From positions 291,293-355,292 of the forward strand of contig LVVQ01000002.1 in the NCBI GenBank assembly GCA_006954405.1: 64,000 nucleotides of DNA, given 5' to 3'. The notes under the pieces are model-generated. The model made no database searches and was not told where the DNA came from. It saw only the letters and a list, made by a program, of their open reading frames with translations. Origin of the DNA: Candidatus Methanarcanum hacksteinii (GTDB lineage: Archaea; Thermoplasmatota; Thermoplasmata; Methanomassiliicoccales; Methanomethylophilaceae). This document shows, in pieces, positions 55,832-63,868 of this stretch (positions are counted from its first letter, which is position 1; every line of letters begins with the position of its first letter). A program made the translations under genes and the position numbers.

Positions 55832-58102
55832 ATGTCCAAGGTTCTCGTATGCGTCGCATGGCCCTATGCGAATGGTGTAATCCATCTAGGTCACATGGCA
55901 GGTTCCATACTGCCACCAGATATTTTCAGCAGATACAACAAACTCTTAGGTAACGAGGTCATGATGGTCTCCGGTTCCGATCAGTACGGTACGCCCATAA
56001 CGGTGAGTGCTGAGAAGGAAGGCGTCACACCCGAGGTTATCGCCGAGAGGTATCACGCGATAAACAAGAAGGCCATCGAGGATATGGAAGTCGATTTCTC
56101 CCTATTCACGAAGACGCACACAGAGAATCATAAGGAAGTCGTACAGGACGTATTCCTCAGACTCCTGGAGAACGGATATCTCTACGTCAAGGAATCCAAT
56201 CAATACTACTGCCCGAAATGCGGTAAGTTCCTTCCTGACAGATACGTAGAGGGAACATGTCCTGATTGCGGTGCGGAGAACGTACGCGGAGACCAGTGTG
56301 ATTCCTGCGGTAAGACGTTCGAGGCAGGCGATTTGAAGAATGCACATTGCATCAATTGTGGTACGGAACCCGAGGTAAGGGGGACAGAGCATTATTTCCT
56401 CAAACTCTCCGCCTTCGATAAACAACTCATGGAGTACTTGGACAATAAGGACTTCTGGAGACCGAACGTTAAAACATTCACCACCAATTGGCTGAAGGAC
56501 GGTCTGAACGACCGTGCGATAACGAGGGACATGGATTGGGGGATACCCGTTCCTGTGAAAGGATGGGAGAACAAGGTGATCTACGTTTGGTTCGATGCGG
56601 TCATCGGATATCTGAGCGCATCCAAGGAATACAGCAAGATCATCGGCAAGCCTGATTATTGGAAAGGATTCTGGCAGGATCCTGAGGTCAAGAACTATTA
56701 CTTCTTGGGTAAGGACAACATCCCATTCCACTCCATCATATGGCCGGCGATCCTCATGGGATATGGCGGGATGAATCTTCCATACGACATCCCTGCGAAT
56801 GAATACCTTATGTTCAGGGGCGGTAAGCTGTCGAAGAGCAGGGGAGGAGCGATAGACATCCCATCCGTATTGGAGCATTTCGACGCGGATGTGTTGAGAT
56901 ACTACCTTTCAGCAGTGATGCCCGATACGCATGATTCCGAGTTCACATGGACGGATTTCGAGATGAAGGTCAACAATGAATTGGCATCGAATCTTGGCAA
57001 TTATTGGCACAGAAGCCTCAGTTTCACATTCAAGAATTATGGTACCGTACCCGAAGGTAACGATACCGAGACAGGGCACATCATCGGCTTGATCGATGTC
57101 GCTTTGAAGGAGTACAAGGAGTGCCTCGGAGCATGCGACTTCAAGAAAGCGATCAAGGTCGTGATGAACCTCTCCAGCGAGGGTAACAAGTATTTCGCCG
57201 AGAAGGCACCTTGGGCATTGATCAAGACTGATAAGGTCGCATGCGGTCATGTGATGAACGCGACATTGACTTTGACGAAGGCGTTGGCATTGATGGCTTG
57301 GCCGTTCATGCCAAAAGCTTCGGAAACGGTGTGGGATTATCTTGGTGTAGGATGTTCCATGATCGATGCCGGATTGGATTCAGCATTGGAACCGATGGCT
57401 GTTGGGATCCAACTGAAGGAACCTGTCCCTGTCTTCAAGAGGATAGAGGTCCCTAAGGAATGGAACGAGACTTCCGAGAAGAAGGAAGCACCGAAGAAGA
57501 AGGAAGAGAAGAAGGAGATCACAGGTCCGTTCGCTGATTTCAGGAAATTGGACATACGTGTGGCGCAGGTCGTATGGATCGACGATCATCCGGATGCGGA
57601 TAAGCTTTACCAGATGAAGGTGGATGTCGGCGAGGATGAACCTAGGTCGATCGTTGCAGGTCTCAAGGCGTTCTACAAGAAGGAAGAGATGCTCAACAGG
57701 AAGGTACTCTGCCTCAAGAACCTCAAACCGAGGAAACTCCGCGGTATCAAATCCGAAGGCATGCTCCTTGCAGCTGATGATGAGGATCTCGGAGGTACGA
57801 CAGTCCTGTTGCTGAAACCGTCGAAGGATATGCCGAACGGTACTCAGATCAATTCAGGATTGGAGAATTCCGAATCGAAGATAGAGTATGAGGATTTCGT
57901 CAAGGTCAATCTGAAGGTCGCGACCATTAATGATGGTAAGTTCAACATCGATGGCGGTAAGGATATCGATCTCCCTGATGGTTCGCCGACACGTGTGGTA
58001 GCAATAGTCGATGCGGATGGAAAGCTCTTGCCTCTATCTGATGGGAAGGATTGCATTGCCACAGTCGATAGGGACATCATGGACGGGGCAAACGTAAGAT
58101 GA
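55832..58102 (+). CDS. metG: Methionyl-tRNA synthetase with C-terminal tRNA-binding domain
   Basis: 756 residues. Class I synthetase: HIGH-type HLGHMAGS, zinc knuckles CPKCGKF / CPDCGAENVRGDQCDSCGKTF / CINCG (four-Cys pairs of the two-zinc form), KLSKS in FRGGKLSKSRGG. A Lys/Glu-rich linker about 545-560 leads to an EMAPII/Arc1p-type OB domain (FADFRKLDIRVAQVVWIDDHPDADKLY...). About 70 residues after that (FVKVNLKVATINDGKFNIDGGKDIDLPDG...) look like an additional OB-like module. Start ATG 55832. It overlaps the PHP gene by 4 nt. Confidence 0.95.
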   Translation: MSKVLVCVAWPYANGVIHLGHMAGSILPPDIFSRYNKLLGNEVMMVSGSDQYGTPITVSAEKEGVTPEVIAERYHAINKKAIEDMEVDFSLFTKTHTENHKEVVQDVFLRLLENGYLYVKESNQYYCPKCGKFLPDRYVEGTCPDCGAENVRGDQCDSCGKTFEAGDLKNAHCINCGTEPEVRGTEHYFLKLSAFDKQLMEYLDNKDFWRPNVKTFTTNWLKDGLNDRAITRDMDWGIPVPVKGWENKVIYVWFDAVIGYLSASKEYSKIIGKPDYWKGFWQDPEVKNYYFLGKDNIPFHSIIWPAILMGYGGMNLPYDIPANEYLMFRGGKLSKSRGGAIDIPSVLEHFDADVLRYYLSAVMPDTHDSEFTWTDFEMKVNNELASNLGNYWHRSLSFTFKNYGTVPEGNDTETGHIIGLIDVALKEYKECLGACDFKKAIKVVMNLSSEGNKYFAEKAPWALIKTDKVACGHVMNATLTLTKALALMAWPFMPKASETVWDYLGVGCSMIDAGLDSALEPMAVGIQLKEPVPVFKRIEVPKEWNETSEKKEAPKKKEEKKEITGPFADFRKLDIRVAQVVWIDDHPDADKLYQMKVDVGEDEPRSIVAGLKAFYKKEEMLNRKVLCLKNLKPRKLRGIKSEGMLLAADDEDLGGTTVLLLKPSKDMPNGTQINSGLENSESKIEYEDFVKVNLKVATINDGKFNIDGGKDIDLPDGSPTRVVAIVDADGKLLPLSDGKDCIATVDRDIMDGANVR

Positions 58103-58752
58103 AGGCAGATCTGCACGTCCATTCATGCTATTCGGACGACGGACAGTCGACACCGGAACAGATAGTGGAATCCGCATTGAATAACGGTATCGGATGCGTC
58201 GCAGTCTCCGACCATAACGAATGGAAAGCATTCTTCGATCTGGAGAAGGATGGGAGGATAATCGCGGTCCCTGCGGAGGAGGTATCATCCTCCGAGGGTC
58301 ACATCCTCGCTTACGGTATATCATCGAGGATAGAGCAAGGTCTCTCGATAAAAGAGACGATCGATGCGATACATGAGGCAGGCGGCATAGCGATCGCAGC
58401 TCACCCATACAGGTGGGTGACGGGGATCGGTCCCAAGAACGTGATCGATGATTTCGATGGAGTAGAGGCATTCAACGCGAGATCGATGGCCGGGGACAAT
58501 TTCAAATCAACGAGATTGGCGAAGAGATTCGGCAAGATCATAACCGCCGGTAGTGACGCGCACAGTCCAGGGCATATCGGCGAGGCATATGTCGAGATCC
58601 CGGATACCTGCAGGACATGGCAGGATGTCATGACAGCATTGAAGGAAGGGAACGTTATTGTTGGCGGTAGGAGCCGTACCATCATCGGTTCGATAAGATA
58701 TGCCGTGAGAACATTATCACATTGGACATTCCGTGGATTCAGGAGAATCTGA
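58099..58752 (+). CDS. PHP-domain phosphoesterase (short form)
   Basis: 217 residues. Complete PHP core: KADLHVHSCYSDDGQ (HxH), VAVSDHNEW, AVPAEEVSSSEGHILAYG, AIAAHPYRW and TAGSDAHSPGH. Overlaps metG by 4 nt (ATGA), so both are made from one message. Substrate unknown. Last gene before the serine-recombinase element begins 35 nt downstream. Confidence 0.87.
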   Translation: MKADLHVHSCYSDDGQSTPEQIVESALNNGIGCVAVSDHNEWKAFFDLEKDGRIIAVPAEEVSSSEGHILAYGISSRIEQGLSIKETIDAIHEAGGIAIAAHPYRWVTGIGPKNVIDDFDGVEAFNARSMAGDNFKSTRLAKRFGKIITAGSDAHSPGHIGEAYVEIPDTCRTWQDVMTALKEGNVIVGGRSRTIIGSIRYAVRTLSHWTFRGFRRI

Positions 58753-58786
58753 CGTAAACATCCGATTGTAGGGGCATACCGATAGG

Positions 58787-59215
58787 TTGGAAACAACAGT
58801 GGGATGCAGAAGAACCTTACCCGAATGGGAATGCGACGAACAATCGGTTCCCGTCATCATCGGAGGCTACGAATCAGGGGAGAGCCCTGAGGGTCATGAC
58901 CTCTACACATTCGAACCGAATTTAACGACACTCGAACTCTCGTTCGACACCGACGATTATGACGAGCTCGTCGACCGTCTTTTCTTACTCTACGGCTCGA
59001 TAAAGATCGTCGGAATCGGCAACGGCAGATGGTCTGTCGAAACGACGGATACCATACTCGGAACCATCATCGCTTACGACCACGCGAGAACACGCACAGT
59101 TTTTGGTACGCTGGACACACCAAAAAACAACGAAAAAACTGTGGGGTCTAACGGTACCTCGACGGTGGTACCGTTAAACACTGTTGTCAACCGTGTATGT
59201 GGTGGTTCCCCATGA
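58787..59215 (+). CDS. Hypothetical protein, first gene of the serine-recombinase element
   Basis: 142 residues, no family recognised. The middle (YTFEPNLTTLELSFDTDDYDELVDRLFLLYGSIKIVGIGNGRWSVETTDTILGTIIAYDHARTRTVF) could fold as alternating strands and helices. It lacks Cys clusters, signal or membrane segments. Start uncertain: TTG 58787 or GTG 58799; no in-frame ATG early. The stop overlaps the next gene's ATG (ATGA), the first of three such couplings. Confidence 0.5.
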   Translation: METTVGCRRTLPEWECDEQSVPVIIGGYESGESPEGHDLYTFEPNLTTLELSFDTDDYDELVDRLFLLYGSIKIVGIGNGRWSVETTDTILGTIIAYDHARTRTVFGTLDTPKNNEKTVGSNGTSTVVPLNTVVNRVCGGSP

Positions 59216-60309
59216 CCGTCCGCAACCGCAGGACGAAGAGGGATGCGAAGATCAAACAGTACCTCCTCGGAGGCTATACGCTGGCATCCATAGCCAAATT
59301 CACGAAGATATCGCCTACGAGAGTGGGGCAGATAAGGAATCTACTACTTGAATCGGGGGAATTGGTCGAGATCCCTCATACCAACCCAAGAACCTACGTA
59401 GATCCTCACGCGCACGCATTAGGATCGGAACTGTTGGAAAACGACGGGGGCGTCGAAATGAACGGTCTCACGCGCGATGGTTCCCAAGTGCGCGATGTAT
59501 CGCACATACGCGATAGTCTGCCGCCCAACGGCAGATTGCCGATGGGCATGGTCAACGCTCACATCAGCGGCAGGATAAGCATGACCGTCCGCAAGAAGGG
59601 TGACTTCAAGGACATCCAAGGGACCAACGGCCTGTACATAGGATACTGGGAGACGGAGAGCTCCGGAGGTAAGGGGAAGATCCATAGGAGGGGACACCTC
59701 AGACTCTTCAGACAGGACCTGACCGTGAACTTCTACGAATCGACGAAAGGGACGATGGAGTTCTACGTCAATCCTGGCCGTGTGTACTATTACCCATCCA
59801 AGGTCAAGAGGCAACAGGTCATCGACTACATCATCGAGAGATGTCTGTACATGGCATCCACGTTACGTGCGAACGGGTGGCAGGTCACCGATCCCCAACT
59901 TCCTGCGAAGTATCAACTGCACCGTGGGAAGGAGAACGATCCTTTGGCCACGTTGATACCGCCACGCTATCATGACGAGGGCCAACTGATAACATCGGAC
60001 ACCTCTCCCGATTACTTGGAGACGGAGATCGAGAATGCGGATGACGAGAGGCTGATCGAGATCTATGCGGACTCGCCTAAAGCGATAAGGGATTTGGAGG
60101 GAGTTGCATCGGCATGTTCCTCGGATATCGAAAGGATGAAGGCCGAGATAATCGGATTGAAGGATATCATACAACTCCAGGGGGAGAGCATAACATCGCT
60201 CACTGGTAACGTGTCGATGTTGGTGAAAGCAATGACGGAGATGACCACGCTCCAGATGTCGTTCGCCAATAGGAGGTACTCGGAGTTCACTGGGGAGGGG
60301 TACCAATGA
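59212..60309 (+). CDS. HTH protein with central unknown domain and coiled-coil tail
   Basis: 365 residues. The N-terminus is a resolvase-like HTH (KRDAKIKQYLLGGYTLASIAKFTKISPTRVGQIRNLLL). Residues about 80-100 have a 6-residue repeat, RDGSQV-RDVSHI-RDSLPP. The central region (GRISMTVRKKGDFKDIQGTNGLYIGYW to PSKVKRQQVIDYI) has a strand-rich, basic character; the C-terminus (about 285-350) is a coiled coil (DIERMKAEIIGLKDIIQLQGESI). It may bind the element's own DNA. ATG 59212 is coupled to the previous stop; a longer frame from 59197 is less likely. Overlaps the next gene by 4 nt. Confidence 0.6.
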   Translation: MTVRNRRTKRDAKIKQYLLGGYTLASIAKFTKISPTRVGQIRNLLLESGELVEIPHTNPRTYVDPHAHALGSELLENDGGVEMNGLTRDGSQVRDVSHIRDSLPPNGRLPMGMVNAHISGRISMTVRKKGDFKDIQGTNGLYIGYWETESSGGKGKIHRRGHLRLFRQDLTVNFYESTKGTMEFYVNPGRVYYYPSKVKRQQVIDYIIERCLYMASTLRANGWQVTDPQLPAKYQLHRGKENDPLATLIPPRYHDEGQLITSDTSPDYLETEIENADDERLIEIYADSPKAIRDLEGVASACSSDIERMKAEIIGLKDIIQLQGESITSLTGNVSMLVKAMTEMTTLQMSFANRRYSEFTGEGYQ

Positions 60310-60548
60310 CCGCCGACAGAGGATTGTTGGAAATCGTTAAAATCCCGTTCGTCCTTGGAATTATCGATGGAATCGAAGAGTCGCCGTGTACGGCGATAGG
60401 CCCTATGGGGTGTGGCGACCTCACATCGGTTCCATCGATCCTTCTTTCATGTTCATTCGATGTGGGGAGGAACATCCCTTCGGGATGTCCATCCCTTGCG
60501 GACGGTTCCGCCGTCCGCGACCTATCCGTTGACGGGGGTGACTTCTGA
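60306..60548 (+). CDS. Small ORF with hairpin-dense sequence, upstream of the recombinase
   Basis: 80 residues, no similarity recognised; composition is ordinary (MTADRGLLEIVKIPFVLG...). Its ATG overlaps the previous stop and its stop overlaps the recombinase ATG (TGATG), arguing that it is translated. However, the DNA contains three strong inverted repeats, so its role may be at the DNA or RNA level, and the peptide may be incidental. Confidence 0.35.
   Translation: MTADRGLLEIVKIPFVLGIIDGIEESPCTAIGPMGCGDLTSVPSILLSCSFDVGRNIPSGCPSLADGSAVRDLSVDGGDF
60381..60518. repeat. Three perfect inverted repeats ahead of the serine recombinase
   Basis: TCGCCGT-GT-ACGGCGA (60381-60396, 7-bp arms), ACATCCC-TTC-GGGATGT (60472-60488, 7-bp arms) and GCGGACGG-TTCCG-CCGTCCGC (60498-60518, 8-bp arms). 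Candidate recombinase-binding or structured RNA sites; see findings. Confidence 0.7.
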
Positions 60549-61531
60549 TGGACGATATCCTCAGACAAGGTAAGTCCGCCGTCATCTATGCACGTGTCTC
60601 CACCAAGGGTCAGGCGGATTCGGGCGTTTCCATAGAAACACAGTTGAAGGTCTGCCGCCAATGGTGCGGACGGAACGGTGTCGAGATTGTAGGGGAATAC
60701 CACGATGACGGGGTATCGGGTACGACCAACGACCGTGACGATTTCGGGATGCTCATAGGAACCGTCGTCTCCAAGCAACCTAATTATCTCGTGGTGTACG
60801 ATTCCTCACGTCTTACGAGGAAGGGTCCTGATGAATTGAATCGTTTGAAGGCGGTATTGGATATGTACCGTTGCGAAGCGATCTACGCAGGATACGGTGG
60901 ATTGTCGGGGAACTCGGAGGCCGCATTACATTTGGACACGTACAAGTCCGCCACGGATTCGTTGTTCGTGAAGGAACAGACGAAGAAGACCAGGGACACG
61001 ATAGACAGGAAGATCCGTGAGGGGGAGCACGTCTCCCGTTCGGTGGGATTCGTGTTCGAGGAGGACATCCACCTGATGCCGAAGGGCAGGGTGCTTGAGA
61101 ATGACAGGGAGAGAGAAAGAAAGGATGACGACGGGAAGATCGTACGTACGGTGACCAAAGCCACCGTGGTCAGGTCGGAGAACGATTTCTTCTCCTTGGT
61201 GGACAGGGGAGGTTCCATAGAGGTCATCGCAGAGATGTGGGGATTGGGCCGTCACTGTCTGATGGATGCCGTGAAGGGAAGGACACACTGCAAGAGGGAG
61301 AGCTGTGAGATCCCGAATCGCTATCCCGAATATGTCGAGAGGTTGGAGAGGGCGAAGGCATCGGGAGTGGACGATCCTCTCTTCGACCCTTATCGGAAGA
61401 TGATCCGTGCAAGGCAGATGAAGGAACGCCTTCAATGTAAGGTAAAGAGCATGGAAACAAGGGTTGATGGAAACAAGGGTTTGGATTCTGCGGAAAAACA
61501 GGGTTTTCACGATGGAAACAAGGGGGTGTGA
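60548..61531 (+). CDS. Serine recombinase (resolvase/invertase family)
   Basis: 327 residues. The N-terminal catalytic domain has nucleophile Ser18 in IYARVSTKGQADSGVSIETQL, and Arg residues of YDSSRLTRKG. A helix (TKKTRDTIDRKIREGEHVSRSVGFVFE) matches the family's E-helix/linker to the C-terminal DNA-binding part, which is longer than in small resolvases and lacks the zinc motif of large serine integrases; it ends in a repeat-encoded tail (DGNKG twice). It should cut and rejoin DNA at a specific site. No TnpB gene follows, so it is not a plain IS607 element. Its ATG is coupled to the previous stop. Confidence 0.88.
   Translation: MDDILRQGKSAVIYARVSTKGQADSGVSIETQLKVCRQWCGRNGVEIVGEYHDDGVSGTTNDRDDFGMLIGTVVSKQPNYLVVYDSSRLTRKGPDELNRLKAVLDMYRCEAIYAGYGGLSGNSEAALHLDTYKSATDSLFVKEQTKKTRDTIDRKIREGEHVSRSVGFVFEEDIHLMPKGRVLENDRERERKDDDGKIVRTVTKATVVRSENDFFSLVDRGGSIEVIAEMWGLGRHCLMDAVKGRTHCKRESCEIPNRYPEYVERLERAKASGVDDPLFDPYRKMIRARQMKERLQCKVKSMETRVDGNKGLDSAEKQGFHDGNKGV
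61451..61524. repeat. Three copies of a 13-nt motif ATGGAAACAAGGG
   Basis: Copies at 61451-61463, 61467-61479 and 61512-61524, with a degenerate fourth between the last two (around 61491). They sit in the 3' end of the recombinase gene but in two different reading frames (METR versus DGNKG), so the repetition is of DNA. Confidence 0.65.
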
Positions 61532-61609
61532 TGATGTGTGGAAAATACGGTTCCCTATTTCACATCGTGATGGGACTTGTTCACATGGTGGTCGTGGGGG
61601 GAGGATACC

Positions 61610-61885
61610 ATGTGCGATGACAGGACGTTGTCCGAGAGGATATCGGATGGTATGAGGAGTGCAGCGGAGAGAGGGGTGCATATCGGTAGGCCGAGGGTGT
61701 TCGTATTTTCGAAGGATGGTCATCCGTCGGAGAAGGAGGTGATGTCCTTCGCGTACGAGGGGAAGAGCATCAGCGAGGTCGCACGTATACTCGGAGTGAA
61801 CAGGATGACGTTGACGAGGGCGTTGATGGAGAAGGGGATGTATTCGGAGTATAGGGAGATACTTTCTGACGTCGTTATTAAATGA
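61610..61885 (+). CDS. Orphan resolvase-type HTH protein
   Basis: 91 residues resembling the C-terminal part of Tn3-type resolvases without the catalytic domain: ERISDGMRSAAERGVHIGRPR (the E-helix to GRPR junction) and KSISEVARILGVNRMTLTRALMEKGM (HTH). GGAGG nine nt ahead of ATG 61610 supports its translation. It could be a directionality or accessory factor for the recombinase, or the remnant of a second recombinase. About 80 nt after the recombinase stop. Confidence 0.7.
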   Translation: MCDDRTLSERISDGMRSAAERGVHIGRPRVFVFSKDGHPSEKEVMSFAYEGKSISEVARILGVNRMTLTRALMEKGMYSEYREILSDVVIK

Positions 61886-62108
61886 AAGTGGTTCAGTAAT
61901 AGTGACCTCAATCATAGAACAATTGATGAGGTAATGGAAGCAAATGCATTGCGGAGCATTGTGTTGGGGCATCAATTAGACTTACATTTATTCCAATCGC
62001 TGCGTTGTGATATGCTTTAGTCAGCGGAAGTCATAAACGGGACAAATGGGTGCGATATTTTGTCACAATTATTTTTATGATTGATTCCGACAACAATCTT
62101 TTGTTGTG

Positions 62109-63125
62109 TTAATTACATTTTATAGGAGGAAAGTCTGTTCTTATACCGTTCTCATTCAAAAAAGATACGACTTCAACATCAGTCATACTACTATGCGGGG
62201 ATATGTATACGCCCATCGATACCAAAATCTCACTAATGTCAACATATGTGTATTTTTTTCCATCATTTTCTTCAATCGATATGTGTTTCCAAATGTCTTC
62301 GTTGTAATACTTGTCGTTGGGTATGTATGCCACCATACGAACTTCATATTCATCCTTGAATTCTGGATTTTTTACAAACAGGCGTGCTTCAGTCAAAAGA
62401 CTGGAAACAATATCTACGATGTAGTTGAAATCTAACTCGATTTCTTTCATGAAGGTGACACTCTTCTTAAACATTTTTTCTACAAATTCATCGTCATAGA
62501 TTACACGATAGAAATCAAATACACCATAACATGTAGAATTCATTGGAGGATAGTTGCCGTATATTGGATAGTCCATTTCAGCCATAGGAAACGAAAAACA
62601 AATACCATCATCAAAATTGGATTTTTCATCTTTTGTATATCTGGCCCACATATAGTAAGTGGGAGGGAGTAAGGTAGTAAAACAAATGACATATGGCGTA
62701 CATTCAATACGTTCGCACGTTTTGTCAGTGCGATATATGTGGTGTCTATTGTTCAGTTCGATGTCAAGTAGTTGTTTTTTCTCGTCTGAATTGATAACCC
62801 CATCATTGTAAAGAGCATTGCATGCTCTGTTAAACGATTTCAAAATAAATTGTCCTTCAGTTTTATCATTTCTCATATACTCGAATGGAGACAATCTTAT
62901 TCTTTTTGTTCTGATGATCTCTTTAAACCATTTTATGTGCGTGCAGTGGTAGGGATATCCTTGAGTATGGGCTGTGTTTGCATAATTATGAAGTGCTTCA
63001 TCCAATAATACTAGACAGTGAGAGGCTCTACAGAATTGATTTTCAATACTTAGCAGAATATCTTTCTGGGTGTTAAAATAATAAGTAGAAAATTCATCGC
63101 AATTGTGATTCTTTTCGTTATTCAT
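62109..63125 (-). CDS. DUF2971-like protein
   Basis: 338 residues. It has the look of DUF2971 proteins: an N-terminal KWFKEIIRTKRIRLSPFEYMRNDKTEG (the short 'few residues, positions of furniture' family opening), VICFTTLLPPTYYMWARYTKDEKSNFDDGICFSFP (the conserved C-F-S/T, W-x-x-Y and G-x-x-F/L blocks), and an EYEVRMVAYIP near the end. Function unknown; members turn up in mobile and defence regions. Much more AT-rich than the neighbours (many AAT, ATA, TTT codons), an indication of foreign origin. ATG at 63125. It stands alone. Confidence 0.75.
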   Translation of the reverse strand: MNNEKNHNCDEFSTYYFNTQKDILLSIENQFCRASHCLVLLDEALHNYANTAHTQGYPYHCTHIKWFKEIIRTKRIRLSPFEYMRNDKTEGQFILKSFNRACNALYNDGVINSDEKKQLLDIELNNRHHIYRTDKTCERIECTPYVICFTTLLPPTYYMWARYTKDEKSNFDDGICFSFPMAEMDYPIYGNYPPMNSTCYGVFDFYRVIYDDEFVEKMFKKSVTFMKEIELDFNYIVDIVSSLLTEARLFVKNPEFKDEYEVRMVAYIPNDKYYNEDIWKHISIEENDGKKYTYVDISEILVSMGVYISPHSSMTDVEVVSFLNENGIRTDFPPIKCN

Positions 63126-63868
63126 AGTCGTATATTATTGCTCTTTTAATAAAACGGTTATCATTTGAAATTCTGTTATTTGGAAAAGATCATTTTTGGT
63201 AAATTATTACAAGCATTCAAATCAAACCAATAAAATTGTCAATTTCACTCCTGCTTATGTCGTTATGATTGATGACAGTATGTGATGAAGGGGATGTTTA
63301 TGGGATGTGGGGATGATCGTCCTATATGGATTCTCGATGTGGCGATGATCATAATTTGTTGGACATCAAATGAATGATGGATTGTTGAAACAACAAGATG
63401 TATCAGAGCAAGATAAACGATGGAACAATGGTGACTTATTCGAACATAAGTCACAAATCATCCTTTTTAACATCTGGCTATGGAGAGATACTAAGAAAAT
63501 AATTATTAAAATAACATGAACGCAAACGTATTATATTTAGAGGTACTTCTTTACATCACGGCGAAGTCACTGACGGTAATGTGAGCTATGACGATGGTTG
63601 GACATATCCGAGTGATGGAGCCATGGGCGGGGGCGTTGTTATCACTCTCAACATAGCTAGGGATCATGTTAGACGGGACTTATGTTCGATTAAATCACCG
63701 TTTGTTGAACCAGTAACAATCCAATTGATCAAGAGAGCAGAGAAGGGTGTTGTTGTCCTATCTCAAGATACCTCTGCCCAGATTCTTTCAGCACGTAAGT
63801 GCAGGATCTCCTCGGATTCGATCACCAATTCGTCGGAAATCGCCGGAAGATGAAAAGGAGAAATACAA
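63126..63868. other. Non-coding stretch with a possible surface-protein remnant
   Basis: About 740 nt. From 63126 to 63515 I see no gene. From about 63540 a frame reads FRGTSLHHGEVTDGNVSYDDGW and on to GGGVVITLNI, which has the Gly/Asp/Ser-rich look of adhesin-like surface proteins; it continues open to 63853 but loses that character after about 63660. It may be a fragment left by deletion within a surface-protein gene. An AT-rich AATAATTATTAAAATAAC at 63498 could be a promoter. Confidence 0.35.

Noticed and set aside
60548..61885. IS607-type insertion sequence
   Set aside because: There is a serine recombinase but no TnpB gene beside it, and the recombinase is preceded by coupled genes not found in IS607 elements.
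63516..63584. Short open frame MNANVLYLEVLL... ahead of the surface-protein remnant
   Set aside because: Only 22 codons, no ribosome binding site, and it is out of frame with the surface-protein-like sequence.
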